Shown here piece by piece: positions 1 through 8,642 of a stretch of DNA of 45,980 nucleotides (position 1 is its first letter; every line of letters starts with the position of its first letter). The notes under the pieces were generated by a model, which saw only the letters and a program-made list of their open reading frames with translations, searched no databases and was not told where the DNA came from. The DNA is taken from NCBI GenBank assembly GCA_947447155.1, contig CANFIN010000012.1, forward strand, positions 1 to 45,980, given 5' to 3'. This DNA is from Bacteroidota bacterium. GTDB lineage: Bacteria > Bacteroidota > Bacteroidia > AKYH767-A > OLB10. The position numbers and the translations under genes were made by a program.

Positions 1-158
1 CGGCGCATTGGATAGAATGACAGAAATTAAAGAGTAAATAAATACTGCACCCGTAGTTTGCTTCGGCGAAAGCTCAGCACGGCGCATTGGATAGAATGAC
101 AGAAATTAAAGAATAAATAAATACTGCACCCGTAGTTCAATTGGATAGAATGACAGAT
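1..158 (+). repeat. 79-bp-period repeat made of truncated 5' halves of the adjacent tRNA-Arg
   Basis: 1-58 and 80-137 nearly identical (one G/A difference seen); each carries TTGGATAGAATGACAGA and TGCACCCGTAGTT segments of the tRNA at 126-202. Confidence 0.85.
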
Positions 159-202
159 TCCGGTTCTGTTGGTTGTGGGTTCGAATCCCGCCGGGTGCAC
201 CA
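126..202 (+). tRNA. tRNA-Arg (anticodon CCG), CCA encoded
   Basis: Acceptor GCACCCG/CGGGTGC, anticodon stem ACAGA/TCTGT with loop TTCCGGT (CCG), T-arm GTGGG-TTCGAAT-CCCGC, ends ACCA. Confidence 0.95.
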
Positions 203-390
203 GTAAGCAAAAAATCAAAAAGGCGAAGCCGAGAAATAAAACTTTTGCGAATTATGCTCGCATAAATGAATATAAAGATTTGTTTCACGCAGACTGAAAG
301 TATGTTTTTGATTTTTTATTTCCCACTTGGCTAGGTGGGTAGAACGTAGATAACCCCGCCGGGTGCACCAGTAAGCAAAAAATCAAAAAG
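187..390 (+). repeat. 36-bp perfect direct repeat of the tRNA-Arg 3' end (187-222 and 355-390)
   Basis: CCCGCCGGGTGCACCAGTAAGCAAAAAATCAAAAAG present twice, 168 bp apart. Confidence 0.9.
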
Positions 391-480
391 CCAAGCTGTA
401 AAAAAATGATCGTACGAACAAAGCTTGGCTGTATGAGCTAAGAACTTTTTTCGCTCAACCTGAAAGGTTGTTTTGATTTT

Positions 481-726
481 TTATTTCTTAATCAAATAAG
501 ATTCGATCCATATTGAGTCGGATTCTGGAGCATATTTTTTATAATTGGCTGTGTTCTTAAATCTCCTCATTGCTTCTGAAGTGTCTTGTTGCATCATTTT
601 GATTGATTCAACACTTACGACTGTGTAATCCTCAATAGTTTTAGAATAGTGAATTACAAATTCATATTTCGGAGACCTACATGAAATAAAAACAAAACAA
701 AAGATAACTAAAATCACTTTCCTCAT
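481..726 (-). CDS. small putative lipoprotein, hypothetical
   Basis: 81 aa ORF, N-terminal signal with lipobox-like FVFISC. Confidence 0.55.
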   Translation of the reverse strand: MRKVILVIFCFVFISCRSPKYEFVIHYSKTIEDYTVVSVESIKMMQQDTSEAMRRFKNTANYKKYAPESDSIWIESYLIKK

Positions 727-934
727 AAGACCTTCAAGAAATTAAACTTTATTAAAAATAAAATAATTTAATTTTAAGATTGAAATTTATTTTCTATAAA
801 TCGAACCTTTACCAATGTAGGGGGATTAAATTTATATACCACAAAAACCGATTTTCTGGTTCGATTAAATATAAACCATTTCGATTTGCTTGGCTGCAAT
901 TGAATTATAAACGGTAGATTTTACCTATCAAAAA

Positions 935-1531
935 CTACATCAACCCATCATCCTTCCCCTTCTCCTCCTTCCACATTTCAGCAGCTATTGTTAGCTCGTT
1001 GTACCACTCTTCGCCGTACTTGCGTGTAAGCGATTCTTTCAAAAATTGGTATACCGGAACTTTTAAACTCTTACCTAACTTACATGCTGGTGCACATACA
1101 TCCCAACGGTCGTAGTTCAAAGCATCGTAGTTTTTAAGTTTTTTAATGCGCACTGGATACAAATGACAAGAGATGGGTTTCTTCCAAGGGATTTGTCCAT
1201 CGTAATAAGCCTTCTCAAAAGAACACTTCGCAATGCCATTTTCAAAAATAGTGAAGGCACATTCTTCGTTTCCGTTTATCAATGGAGTTACCCAATCGCC
1301 TTCATCGTCCTTCACATATAAGCCCTGTTCATCTAAACTTTTTAACGCACGCTTTTGTAATAATGGCTTTACAATGGGATAGTATTTCTCAATCTCTTTT
1401 AACTCCGATTTATCTAAGGGCGCACCATAGTCGCCAGCAATACAGCACTCGCCCTTGCATTTGTTTAAATCGCATACAAAATGTTCTTCTAAGAGCTCCG
1501 TAGAGATTAATGTTTTGCCTATTTCAATCAT
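935..1531 (-). CDS. DUF3109 family protein (cysteine-cluster protein)
   Basis: MIEIGKTLISTELLEEHFVCDLNKCKGECC...CHLYPVRI... resembles DUF3109 proteins. Confidence 0.9.
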   Translation of the reverse strand: MIEIGKTLISTELLEEHFVCDLNKCKGECCIAGDYGAPLDKSELKEIEKYYPIVKPLLQKRALKSLDEQGLYVKDDEGDWVTPLINGNEECAFTIFENGIAKCSFEKAYYDGQIPWKKPISCHLYPVRIKKLKNYDALNYDRWDVCAPACKLGKSLKVPVYQFLKESLTRKYGEEWYNELTIAAEMWKEEKGKDDGLM

Positions 1532-1585
1532 AGTTGTAAAATTAGATAATCCTACAGTATTTTCGTGTTACGATCAATAAAATCT

Positions 1586-1593
1586 ATCTTTGC
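1586..1593 (+). promoter_or_regulatory. Bacteroidota -7 box-like TATCTTTG
   Basis: Matches TAnnTTTG, about 15 bp upstream of ATG 1608. Confidence 0.45.
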
Positions 1594-1607
1594 AAAAAAT
1601 ATTTTTT

Positions 1608-2120
1608 ATGTTGAAAGCTAAAACAGCCGCTGAAAGTCTTGCAATTCATACTGAAATTGTATTGCCCAACGACACTAACACTCTAGGAAATCTAATGGGA
1701 GGTCGTTTGTTGCATTGGCTCGATATTACCGCTGCAATTTCAGCACATCGTCATTGTAACAGAGTAGTAGTGACTGCATCTGTAAACAATGTTTCTTTTA
1801 ACCAACCAATTAAACTAGGCGATATTGTTACGCTTCAAGCGAAAGTTTCCCGCTCTTTTAATTCTTCGATGGAAGTTTTTATTGATGTGTGGGTAGAAGA
1901 TAATATGAATAGTAAGAAAATTAAATGCAACGAAGCCATTTACACTTTTGTAGCAGTTGATCAAATCGGGCGACCAATTCATGTGCCTGAATTATTACCA
2001 GAAAGTGATGAAGAAAAACAACGTTTTGCAGGAGCATTACGCAGACGACAATTATCACTGATTCTTTCAGGGAAAATGAAACCGGAAGAAGCGAACGAGC
2101 TTAGAGCTTTATTTATTTAA
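1608..2120 (+). CDS. acyl-CoA thioesterase (hotdog fold)
   Basis: LPNDTNTLGNLMGGRLLHWLDITAAISAHRH motif; start moved from 1590 to MLKAKT because the ORF-track start lies in the promoter-like box. Confidence 0.9.
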   Translation: MLKAKTAAESLAIHTEIVLPNDTNTLGNLMGGRLLHWLDITAAISAHRHCNRVVVTASVNNVSFNQPIKLGDIVTLQAKVSRSFNSSMEVFIDVWVEDNMNSKKIKCNEAIYTFVAVDQIGRPIHVPELLPESDEEKQRFAGALRRRQLSLILSGKMKPEEANELRALFI

Positions 2121-3101
2121 AAAGCGGTTAGCCGCCACCGTTATTTCAGAAACATCAATTTTATTCATGCAATCGAAGTGGCCCTTCGGACATTTTGCAA
2201 ATCCTATTTTTGAACACGGACGACAATTGACATTCTTTGCTTCAACAATTATACTGTTGGAATAATTTTCAGGCATGTAAGGAGTCATACCAAAAGCAGG
2301 TACTGTATTTCCCCAGACAGAAATAATATTTCTATTAAAAGCAGATGCGATATGCATCATGCCTGTATCATTACTAATAACCATTTTTGCTTGTGATACG
2401 ATAGCAGACGATTGCAACAAGCTGTACTTTCCGCAAGCGTTATAAACAATATCGCCACAAGCACTTTCAATTTCAGAAGCAACAACAGCATCGTTTTTAT
2501 CTCCTACGATTACCACAGGAAAATTTAATTCCTTGATAACTTCTATCCACTTATTAGTAGGAAATCTTTTAGTTGCATGATTAGCTCCAATCACAGCCAC
2601 CCAATAACCAGCGTGAAAAGTAGCAGGCAATAGTTTATCGTTAGATTGTACAGCATCATCTAAATAAAAATTTAATCCTTCTCCATCATTCTGTACACCT
2701 AAATGCTCAACTGTTTTTAAATATCGATTCACAATATGCGTTGCGGGCAATCGATTCATTTTTAAGTTAACTAGCAACCACTTTTCGTAATTCAATTTGT
2801 TAAACGTAGATGATTTTACTTTCAAAGCTTGTTTGATTCTCCACGTACGTAAATTGGCGTGTAAGTCGATGATCTCATCAAACTTCTCCGCTTTTAACTG
2901 TGGAATAACATCTTTCAACGAACCATCCGTTGTCCATACTTTATCTATAAACGGATTATTGATTACTATACTTTTAAAAGATTGCTTGGTTAAAAAGTGT
3001 ACTTCAGCCCCAGGTACTTGCTGTTTAAGCATTCGCAATACAGGAGAGGTCAGAACAATATCTCCGATAGAACTAAAACGAATGACTAAAAATTTTGACA
3101 A
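2109..3101 (-). CDS. glycosyltransferase family 9 (ADP-heptose:LPS heptosyltransferase-like)
   Basis: FLVIRFSSIGDIVLTSPVLRML... and SNDTGMMHIASAF motifs. Confidence 0.92.
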   Translation of the reverse strand: MSKFLVIRFSSIGDIVLTSPVLRMLKQQVPGAEVHFLTKQSFKSIVINNPFIDKVWTTDGSLKDVIPQLKAEKFDEIIDLHANLRTWRIKQALKVKSSTFNKLNYEKWLLVNLKMNRLPATHIVNRYLKTVEHLGVQNDGEGLNFYLDDAVQSNDKLLPATFHAGYWVAVIGANHATKRFPTNKWIEVIKELNFPVVIVGDKNDAVVASEIESACGDIVYNACGKYSLLQSSAIVSQAKMVISNDTGMMHIASAFNRNIISVWGNTVPAFGMTPYMPENYSNSIIVEAKNVNCRPCSKIGFAKCPKGHFDCMNKIDVSEITVAANRFLNK

Positions 3102-3184
3102 GGCTTTATATTTTAAACAAAGATAATTTTTATCTCTTAAAATCAGCTTTTCGGTAGTTAAGGAAAATGCAGTAAATTTACCTC

Positions 3185-3952
3185 ATGCAATTAGTGGATA
3201 CCCATTTACATTTATACGCTGAGGATTTTCATGACGACAGAAAGCAGGTGATTGATGCAGCCATTCAAAATGGTGTTACCAAAATGTTCTTACCGAATAT
3301 CGATAGTAGTACAATTCATTCGATGATGCAGCTTTGTCACGATTATAGTGAGAATTGTTTCCCGATGATGGGATTACACCCTTGTTACGTAAACGATACC
3401 TACGAGATAGAATTGAAACAGGTAGAAGCTGAATTAAAGTCGGGGAAGTATTTTGGTGTTGGAGAAATTGGAATGGATAAGCACTGGGACTTAACGCATA
3501 TTGAAGAACAAACAAAAGCACTTACCAAACAATTAATATGGGCCTACGAAATGCAATTACCTGTTGCATTGCATACCCGCAATTGCACAAGTGATGTGAT
3601 CGAGTTAATCCAAAAATTAAATATCAAAGGATTAAAAGGCATCTTTCATTGCTTTGGAGGAACGCTGGATGAAGCGAAGCAGATTGTAGATATGGGAATG
3701 TTGTTAGGCATTGGCGGTGTTGTTACTTTCAAAAACAGCGGACTCGATGAAGTGATACGTCATATTGATCTAAAGCATATTGTTTTGGAAACCGATGGAC
3801 CTTATTTGGCTCCTGCTCCCTTTCGAGGAAAAAGAAATCAGCCCGCTTATTTAATTCACATTGCAGAAAAAGTAGCCGACCTCAAACAATGCAGCTTAGA
3901 AGATATTGCAACTACTACTACCGCTAATGCAGTAACCCTATTTGAATTATGA
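3185..3952 (+). CDS. TatD family metal-dependent hydrolase
   Basis: DTHLHLYAEDF, GLHPCYV, GEIGMDKHWD, ALHTRN, ETDGPYLAP motifs. Confidence 0.95.
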   Translation: MQLVDTHLHLYAEDFHDDRKQVIDAAIQNGVTKMFLPNIDSSTIHSMMQLCHDYSENCFPMMGLHPCYVNDTYEIELKQVEAELKSGKYFGVGEIGMDKHWDLTHIEEQTKALTKQLIWAYEMQLPVALHTRNCTSDVIELIQKLNIKGLKGIFHCFGGTLDEAKQIVDMGMLLGIGGVVTFKNSGLDEVIRHIDLKHIVLETDGPYLAPAPFRGKRNQPAYLIHIAEKVADLKQCSLEDIATTTTANAVTLFEL

Positions 3953-4959
3953 AAAAAATATTAGTGATATACACTGGTGGCACCATTGGAATGATAAAAG
4001 ACAGTTCTAATTCGCTAAAGCCTGTGAACTTTGGAAAAATTACAGAACGCGTTCCTGAATTAAAACATATTAAGTGTTCTATTTCACATTATACCTTTAA
4101 AAAACTTATTGATAGCAGTAACGTTACTCCTGAATTTTATATCGAGCTAGCAGAAACGATAGAAAATAATTATAAGTCGTATGACGGCTTTATCATTTTA
4201 CATGGTACCGATACGATGGCTTACTCAGCATCGGCATTAAGTTTCATGTTGGAGAATTTAAGCAAGCCTGTCATCTTAACCGGATCGCAACTACCGCTTG
4301 GGGCTATCCGAACAGATGCCAAACACAATTTAATAACAGCAGTAGAAATTGCTGCTAGCGATGTCGTTATTCCAGAAGTATGCATTTATTTTAATGATCA
4401 ACTTTTCAGAGGAAATAGAGCTGAAAAATTTTCAAGTTCACAGTTTGATGCATTTCAATCATTGAATTATCCAACGCTGGTAGAAGCAGGGACAAGCTTG
4501 CAGTACAATCATAAATTCATCAGTAAAAAATCAAGCAAGAAATTAATTGTACATAAAAAGTTAAATCCGAATATTGGACTCGTAAGAATTTTCCCAGGCA
4601 TAACAGGCAATTGGCTTGAACATATTTTTAGTGTTGACGGATTAAAAGCGGTCGTTTTAGAAACCTACGGAAGTGGTAATGCTCCAACTGCAGAACCTTT
4701 TTTAAAAACATTAAAATCGGCCATTAATAAAGACATTATTATTTTAAATGTTTCTCAATGCGCTGGCGGGAAAGTAGAGCAAGGCAAGTACGAAACAAGC
4801 AAGAAATTAAAAGCAATGGGTGTGATTAGCGGAAGTGATATCACTACGGAAGCTGCACTAACGAAACTAATGCACCTCTTTGGAAGATATCCGAATCAGA
4901 AAAAGAAAATTGAAGCGGAGCTTGTTAAGGATTTAAGAGGAGAAATGAGTAAAAACTAA
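3949..4959 (+). CDS. ansA: type I L-asparaginase
   Basis: ILVIYTGGTIGM..., ILHGTDTMAYSASALSFMLENL, TGSQLP motifs; ATGA overlap with TatD gene. Confidence 0.93.
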   Translation: MKKILVIYTGGTIGMIKDSSNSLKPVNFGKITERVPELKHIKCSISHYTFKKLIDSSNVTPEFYIELAETIENNYKSYDGFIILHGTDTMAYSASALSFMLENLSKPVILTGSQLPLGAIRTDAKHNLITAVEIAASDVVIPEVCIYFNDQLFRGNRAEKFSSSQFDAFQSLNYPTLVEAGTSLQYNHKFISKKSSKKLIVHKKLNPNIGLVRIFPGITGNWLEHIFSVDGLKAVVLETYGSGNAPTAEPFLKTLKSAINKDIIILNVSQCAGGKVEQGKYETSKKLKAMGVISGSDITTEAALTKLMHLFGRYPNQKKKIEAELVKDLRGEMSKN

Positions 4960-4986
4960 ATTCGTTGCTTGCGCGTTTTTATCGTT

Positions 4987-6438
4987 ATGAAAATTAGAAT
5001 TCATCAATTTATTGTTTTACTTTTATTAAGTACGCTTTTCATCAGTTCTTGCAAACTCCATAGCGAATTACCAACTATAATTGCTGAAGAGATTCCTGTT
5101 CCGATACTAGAATCATCGTCTATACAAATTCCGGTTGAAGTAAATCTTCAACCAATCATCAACTTTGCGAATTCAAAAACAGACAAAATAATTCGTAATC
5201 CTGATTATCCTAATTTTTCTTCGTTTGAAGGTGTAGAAGGACCAAGAGCAAGTTATGATGTTTTAATTGGGACATTAACTGGTTCTATGCAAGGTAATAT
5301 TTTCAATGTTGGAACAACAGCTGCTTATGGAATAGCTGGCGACTATTGTTCAGAAATCGTTTGGGGAAAATGTATTCATCCGCGTATTCCTTTTTCTTGT
5401 GGTACAAATGGAGAGGAAAAAAGAAAAGTAAAAATAGGATTCTCAACAAAGGTGGAAATTACATCCTCCTACGGATTAAAAACGCAGACTGTTGTTTCGG
5501 AAGTAACACCGATTGATCCTTGCAAAATGACTTTTTTAAAAATTGATATGACGAATAAAATCATGGAAGCTATTCGTCCACCATTAAACGACTGTGCAAA
5601 GTTTATTGATGAGCAATCAAAAGGTACAAGTTTTAAATCGATTGCAAAAGACGCATGGAAAGAACTATGGACTCCCATTGAAATTGAAAGATATGGATAT
5701 TTATGTATCAATCCGAATGAGATCAGTGTTAGTCAGCTGAATGGTACAGGACAAATATTGAAATTTAATATCGGATTAAAAGCGAATCCGAAGTTTACAC
5801 TTACTAAAGATTCATCATTAAAAACTCCAGCATTACCCGCTTTAAAAACAAATGCTAAAAGCAATTCGGAGTTTGTTTTCAATATGCCCATTATCAGCAG
5901 TTATTCAGAACTAACGAATACACTATCAAAAAATCTAAATGAAAAAACTTTTCAATCAGAAGATGGTAAGCAAGCTATATTGATACATCAGATTAATATT
6001 TCTGGAAAAGGAAACTCAACCATTTTGTTAGAGATGAACTGCGATTTAAAAATGGGTATTAAGAAATTTAAAAATGCTACGCTCTATTTTACGATGAAAC
6101 CAATTTACGATAGCAATACACAAACTCTTGAATTGCGAAATGTAAAGTTAGAATCGGATAAGAAACATATATTGCTACAAGCGGGTACAGAGCTTTTTCA
6201 AAAAACGATTGCACAAAAAATTCAACAGTTTGGCAAAACCGATTTTAAACCGATTTTAGAATCAAATAAAAAATCGATCTCTGCACAATTACATAAACAG
6301 TTAGCGAATAACGCACAATTAAACGGGCAAGTCAACCAGTTAAAATTACTTGGTGTTTATCCAACAGAAAATAATTTAATTATCCATACGCAAGCGATTG
6401 GCAATTTAAATTTGAAAATGAGTGATTATAGTTTTTAG
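4987..6438 (+). CDS. DUF4403 family lipoprotein
   Basis: Lipobox FISSCK; overall DUF4403-like layout. Confidence 0.75.
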   Translation: MKIRIHQFIVLLLLSTLFISSCKLHSELPTIIAEEIPVPILESSSIQIPVEVNLQPIINFANSKTDKIIRNPDYPNFSSFEGVEGPRASYDVLIGTLTGSMQGNIFNVGTTAAYGIAGDYCSEIVWGKCIHPRIPFSCGTNGEEKRKVKIGFSTKVEITSSYGLKTQTVVSEVTPIDPCKMTFLKIDMTNKIMEAIRPPLNDCAKFIDEQSKGTSFKSIAKDAWKELWTPIEIERYGYLCINPNEISVSQLNGTGQILKFNIGLKANPKFTLTKDSSLKTPALPALKTNAKSNSEFVFNMPIISSYSELTNTLSKNLNEKTFQSEDGKQAILIHQINISGKGNSTILLEMNCDLKMGIKKFKNATLYFTMKPIYDSNTQTLELRNVKLESDKKHILLQAGTELFQKTIAQKIQQFGKTDFKPILESNKKSISAQLHKQLANNAQLNGQVNQLKLLGVYPTENNLIIHTQAIGNLNLKMSDYSF

Positions 6439-6488
6439 AGAAAAGTTCTTATTGAACAACAAATAAATTTTATATCCCCAAATCAAAT

Positions 6489-6734
6489 TCAGCTATTTTT
6501 GTTTTCAATAGATGTTTTCAATAGTGAATCCACAGATAAATCTTCATCAATAAGAGGCCAATGGATTCCATATCCAGAGGGAGAAATTTTAAAGAATTGT
6601 CGTTGTAAATCTGTAGCAGAATTTAATTTTTCTGAAACCTTTTCAAGATTAATCTCAATTAATTTTCCGTCAATTGATAAAATCATTGTATTCTGATTGA
6701 ATTTAATTTCTTTAATTATGTGTGTTGCAATCAT
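6489..6734 (-). CDS. DUF2442 domain protein
   Basis: 81 aa; ...FFKISPSGYGIHWPLIDEDLSVDSLL typical of DUF2442. Confidence 0.8.
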   Translation of the reverse strand: MIATHIIKEIKFNQNTMILSIDGKLIEINLEKVSEKLNSATDLQRQFFKISPSGYGIHWPLIDEDLSVDSLLKTSIENKNS

Positions 6735-6741
6735 AAAAAGT

Positions 6742-7023
6742 TTATTTAAAATATTTATTCCACGATTCTACTAACAGGTCAAAATGCTGGTAAATTATTT
6801 TCTTTACCTCTCTCGTTGCAGCTGGAGTCATATTAAATCCAAAAGCCTCTTTTATTTCAATCTCTTCCACTAACAACCAATACTTACATTCCATATCACC
6901 CTTTTCGGCATGTATGTGTATTGGCTCTGAACCTTCATTAGAGTAAAAGAAAAATCTCCACCCCAAAATAACAAGTACTGTAGGCATATTATCAAAGATA
7001 TGAAATTTGAATTTGTAAATCAA
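6742..7023 (-). CDS. DUF4160 domain protein (start may be 6987, MPTVL)
   Basis: MPTVLVILGWRFFFYSNEGSEPIHIHAEKGDMECKYWL typical of DUF4160. Confidence 0.85.
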   Translation of the reverse strand: MIYKFKFHIFDNMPTVLVILGWRFFFYSNEGSEPIHIHAEKGDMECKYWLLVEEIEIKEAFGFNMTPAATREVKKIIYQHFDLLVESWNKYFK

Positions 7024-7080
7024 GTGGTCATTGGCTGTGTATGAATATTATCAATTGAAATTATTGATTAGCTTCTTTGT

Positions 7081-7387
7081 CGCACATCTCGCAAGGGGGA
7101 GATGCTTAATTCAATTGCAGTGCTTCGCACTATTTATTTTCCCCTGATCAGCATTTACAAGTAAACTTGTATGCTTCTCATGAAATTAAATAAACCTTGC
7201 ATGATAACGAGATTTGCTACGCACATCTCGCAAGGGGGAGATGATTAATTCAATTACAGTGCTTCGCACTATTTATTTTCCCCTGATCAGCATTTGCAAG
7301 TAAACTTGTATGCTTCTCATGACATTAAATGAACTTTGTAGGATAACGAGATTTGCTACGCACATCTCGCAAGGGGGAGATGCTTCA
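7081..7387 (+). repeat. 139-bp tandem repeat, about 2.2 copies
   Basis: CGCACATCTCGCAAGGGGGAGATG starts at 7081, 7220 and 7359; the intervening sequence is near identical. Confidence 0.92.
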
Positions 7388-7496
7388 AATAAGCATAACA
7401 TCCGCTTCGCGTCTTTCTTTTTTTATTCCATAAATCGCTCAAATAAATTTGGCTCATTAAGTCATAAAAAAAACAGTAAACTAGTTATGCTTATTT
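7387..7496. repeat. 110-bp element bounded by 13-bp perfect inverted repeats
   Basis: AAATAAGCATAAC (7387-7399) and GTTATGCTTATTT (7484-7496). Confidence 0.85.
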
Positions 7497-7498
7497 AG

Positions 7499-7586
7499 CG
7501 GAGACGGCGAGATTCGAACTCGCGATACCCTTTTGGGGTATACACACTTTCCAGGCGTGCTCCTTCAACCACTCGGACACGTCTCC
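7499..7586 (-). tRNA. tRNA-Ser (anticodon GGA)
   Basis: GGAGACG...CGTCTCC acceptor, anticodon loop CTGGAAA, long variable arm, T-arm with GTTCGAATC; CCA not encoded. Confidence 0.95.
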
Positions 7587-7664
7587 GTATTTTGGAGTGC
7601 CAAAAGTACGAATTAATAAGTGATTAAATAGTCATGATTGTACAAATACAATTCAGGTATTTTA

Positions 7665-7672
7665 TACTTTTG
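7665..7672 (+). promoter_or_regulatory. Bacteroidota -7 box-like TACTTTTG
   Basis: Matches TAnnTTTG, upstream of ATG 7695. Confidence 0.45.
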
Positions 7673-7694
7673 GTCTCCTCAGTTATCTACCCGA

Positions 7695-8642
7695 ATGAAA
7701 ACAATTTTAATTTGTCTTGTAGTAGTATTATCAAGTTTTGCATCCAATGCTGCCGCTCCATCTGACTCTACAAGAAAGCATATTCCATATAAAGAATGGG
7801 AAACGCAATATCATTTAAAAAATGAAATTACTTTAAACTATGAACGACCAAGGGCGTTTGATTTTGTTACTAAAGTTCCAAAGGATATGTGGGGTTATTG
7901 TAAATATTCATTCAATAAAAAAAGCATTCCTGGGATATTAGCTATTGCACTTACCTCTGCCATTTTAATAAATAACGATCAAGCAATCACAGATGGTACT
8001 CAACAATTTTGCGACAATATACATCTTACCAGAAACAGTTCATACAACAATGTGTTTGCTCCTAAACTTCAAGGTCAACATGTAAATATTATAAGCATTC
8101 CTCAGAATTTAAACACTGCTTTGTATACTCTCGGTCAGGGCTATCCGGCATTGCTTCTTGGAGGAGGAATTTTTTATTATGGTATTCGTAATCATGACAT
8201 TCGTGCGGTAAGCACAGCTTCTCAATTAACTGAATCGTTTATTGCAATGGGTATCGCTACGCAAGTTGTTAAAAGAATAACAGGGCGAGAAACACCTATT
8301 CGTTCAACGCAAGCAGGGGGAAAGTGGTCACCCTTTCATCCATTTATGGATTATCAAAAAAACACACCTAAATATGACGCCTTTCCTTCAGGGCATTTAG
8401 CAACTATAATTTGTGCAGTAACTGTTTTAGCAGAAAATTATCCTGAGAAAAAATGGATCAAACCTGTTGGCTATACACTTGGTGCTTTAGTTGCATTTTC
8501 TATGCTCAACAATGGTGTTCATTGGGCAGGTGATTATCCACTTGCGTTTGGAATTGGTTATGGATTTGGGAAAGTAGTTGCTGCTACATCAAGAAAATTA
8601 GAAGGTAAGAAAACGAGAAAGTCGTTTATATTTTCACACTAA
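7695..8642 (+). CDS. PAP2 superfamily phosphatase with signal peptide
   Basis: KRITGRETP, PSGHLATI, GVHWAGDYPLAFGIGYG motifs; start moved to MKTILICLVVVLSSFASNAAA. Confidence 0.9.
   Translation: MKTILICLVVVLSSFASNAAAPSDSTRKHIPYKEWETQYHLKNEITLNYERPRAFDFVTKVPKDMWGYCKYSFNKKSIPGILAIALTSAILINNDQAITDGTQQFCDNIHLTRNSSYNNVFAPKLQGQHVNIISIPQNLNTALYTLGQGYPALLLGGGIFYYGIRNHDIRAVSTASQLTESFIAMGIATQVVKRITGRETPIRSTQAGGKWSPFHPFMDYQKNTPKYDAFPSGHLATIICAVTVLAENYPEKKWIKPVGYTLGALVAFSMLNNGVHWAGDYPLAFGIGYGFGKVVAATSRKLEGKKTRKSFIFSH

Noticed and set aside
27-288. ORFs of 63 and 60 aa on the minus strand
   Set aside because: They run antisense through tRNA-Arg and its repeats; the shared peptide HPAGFEPTTNRTGICHSI is a translated tRNA
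187-390. att sites of an integrated phage or island
   Set aside because: The direct repeats are only 168 bp apart with no integrase or cargo between them; kept only as a repeat module
6499-6696. 65-aa plus-strand ORF
   Set aside because: Antisense to the DUF2442 gene, no start or family support
7081-7387. Possible CRISPR array
   Set aside because: The repeat unit is 139 bp with no distinct short repeat/spacer alternation and no cas genes in the window
7310-7498. 62-aa plus-strand ORF
   Set aside because: Lies within the tandem repeat and inverted-repeat element; no coding evidence
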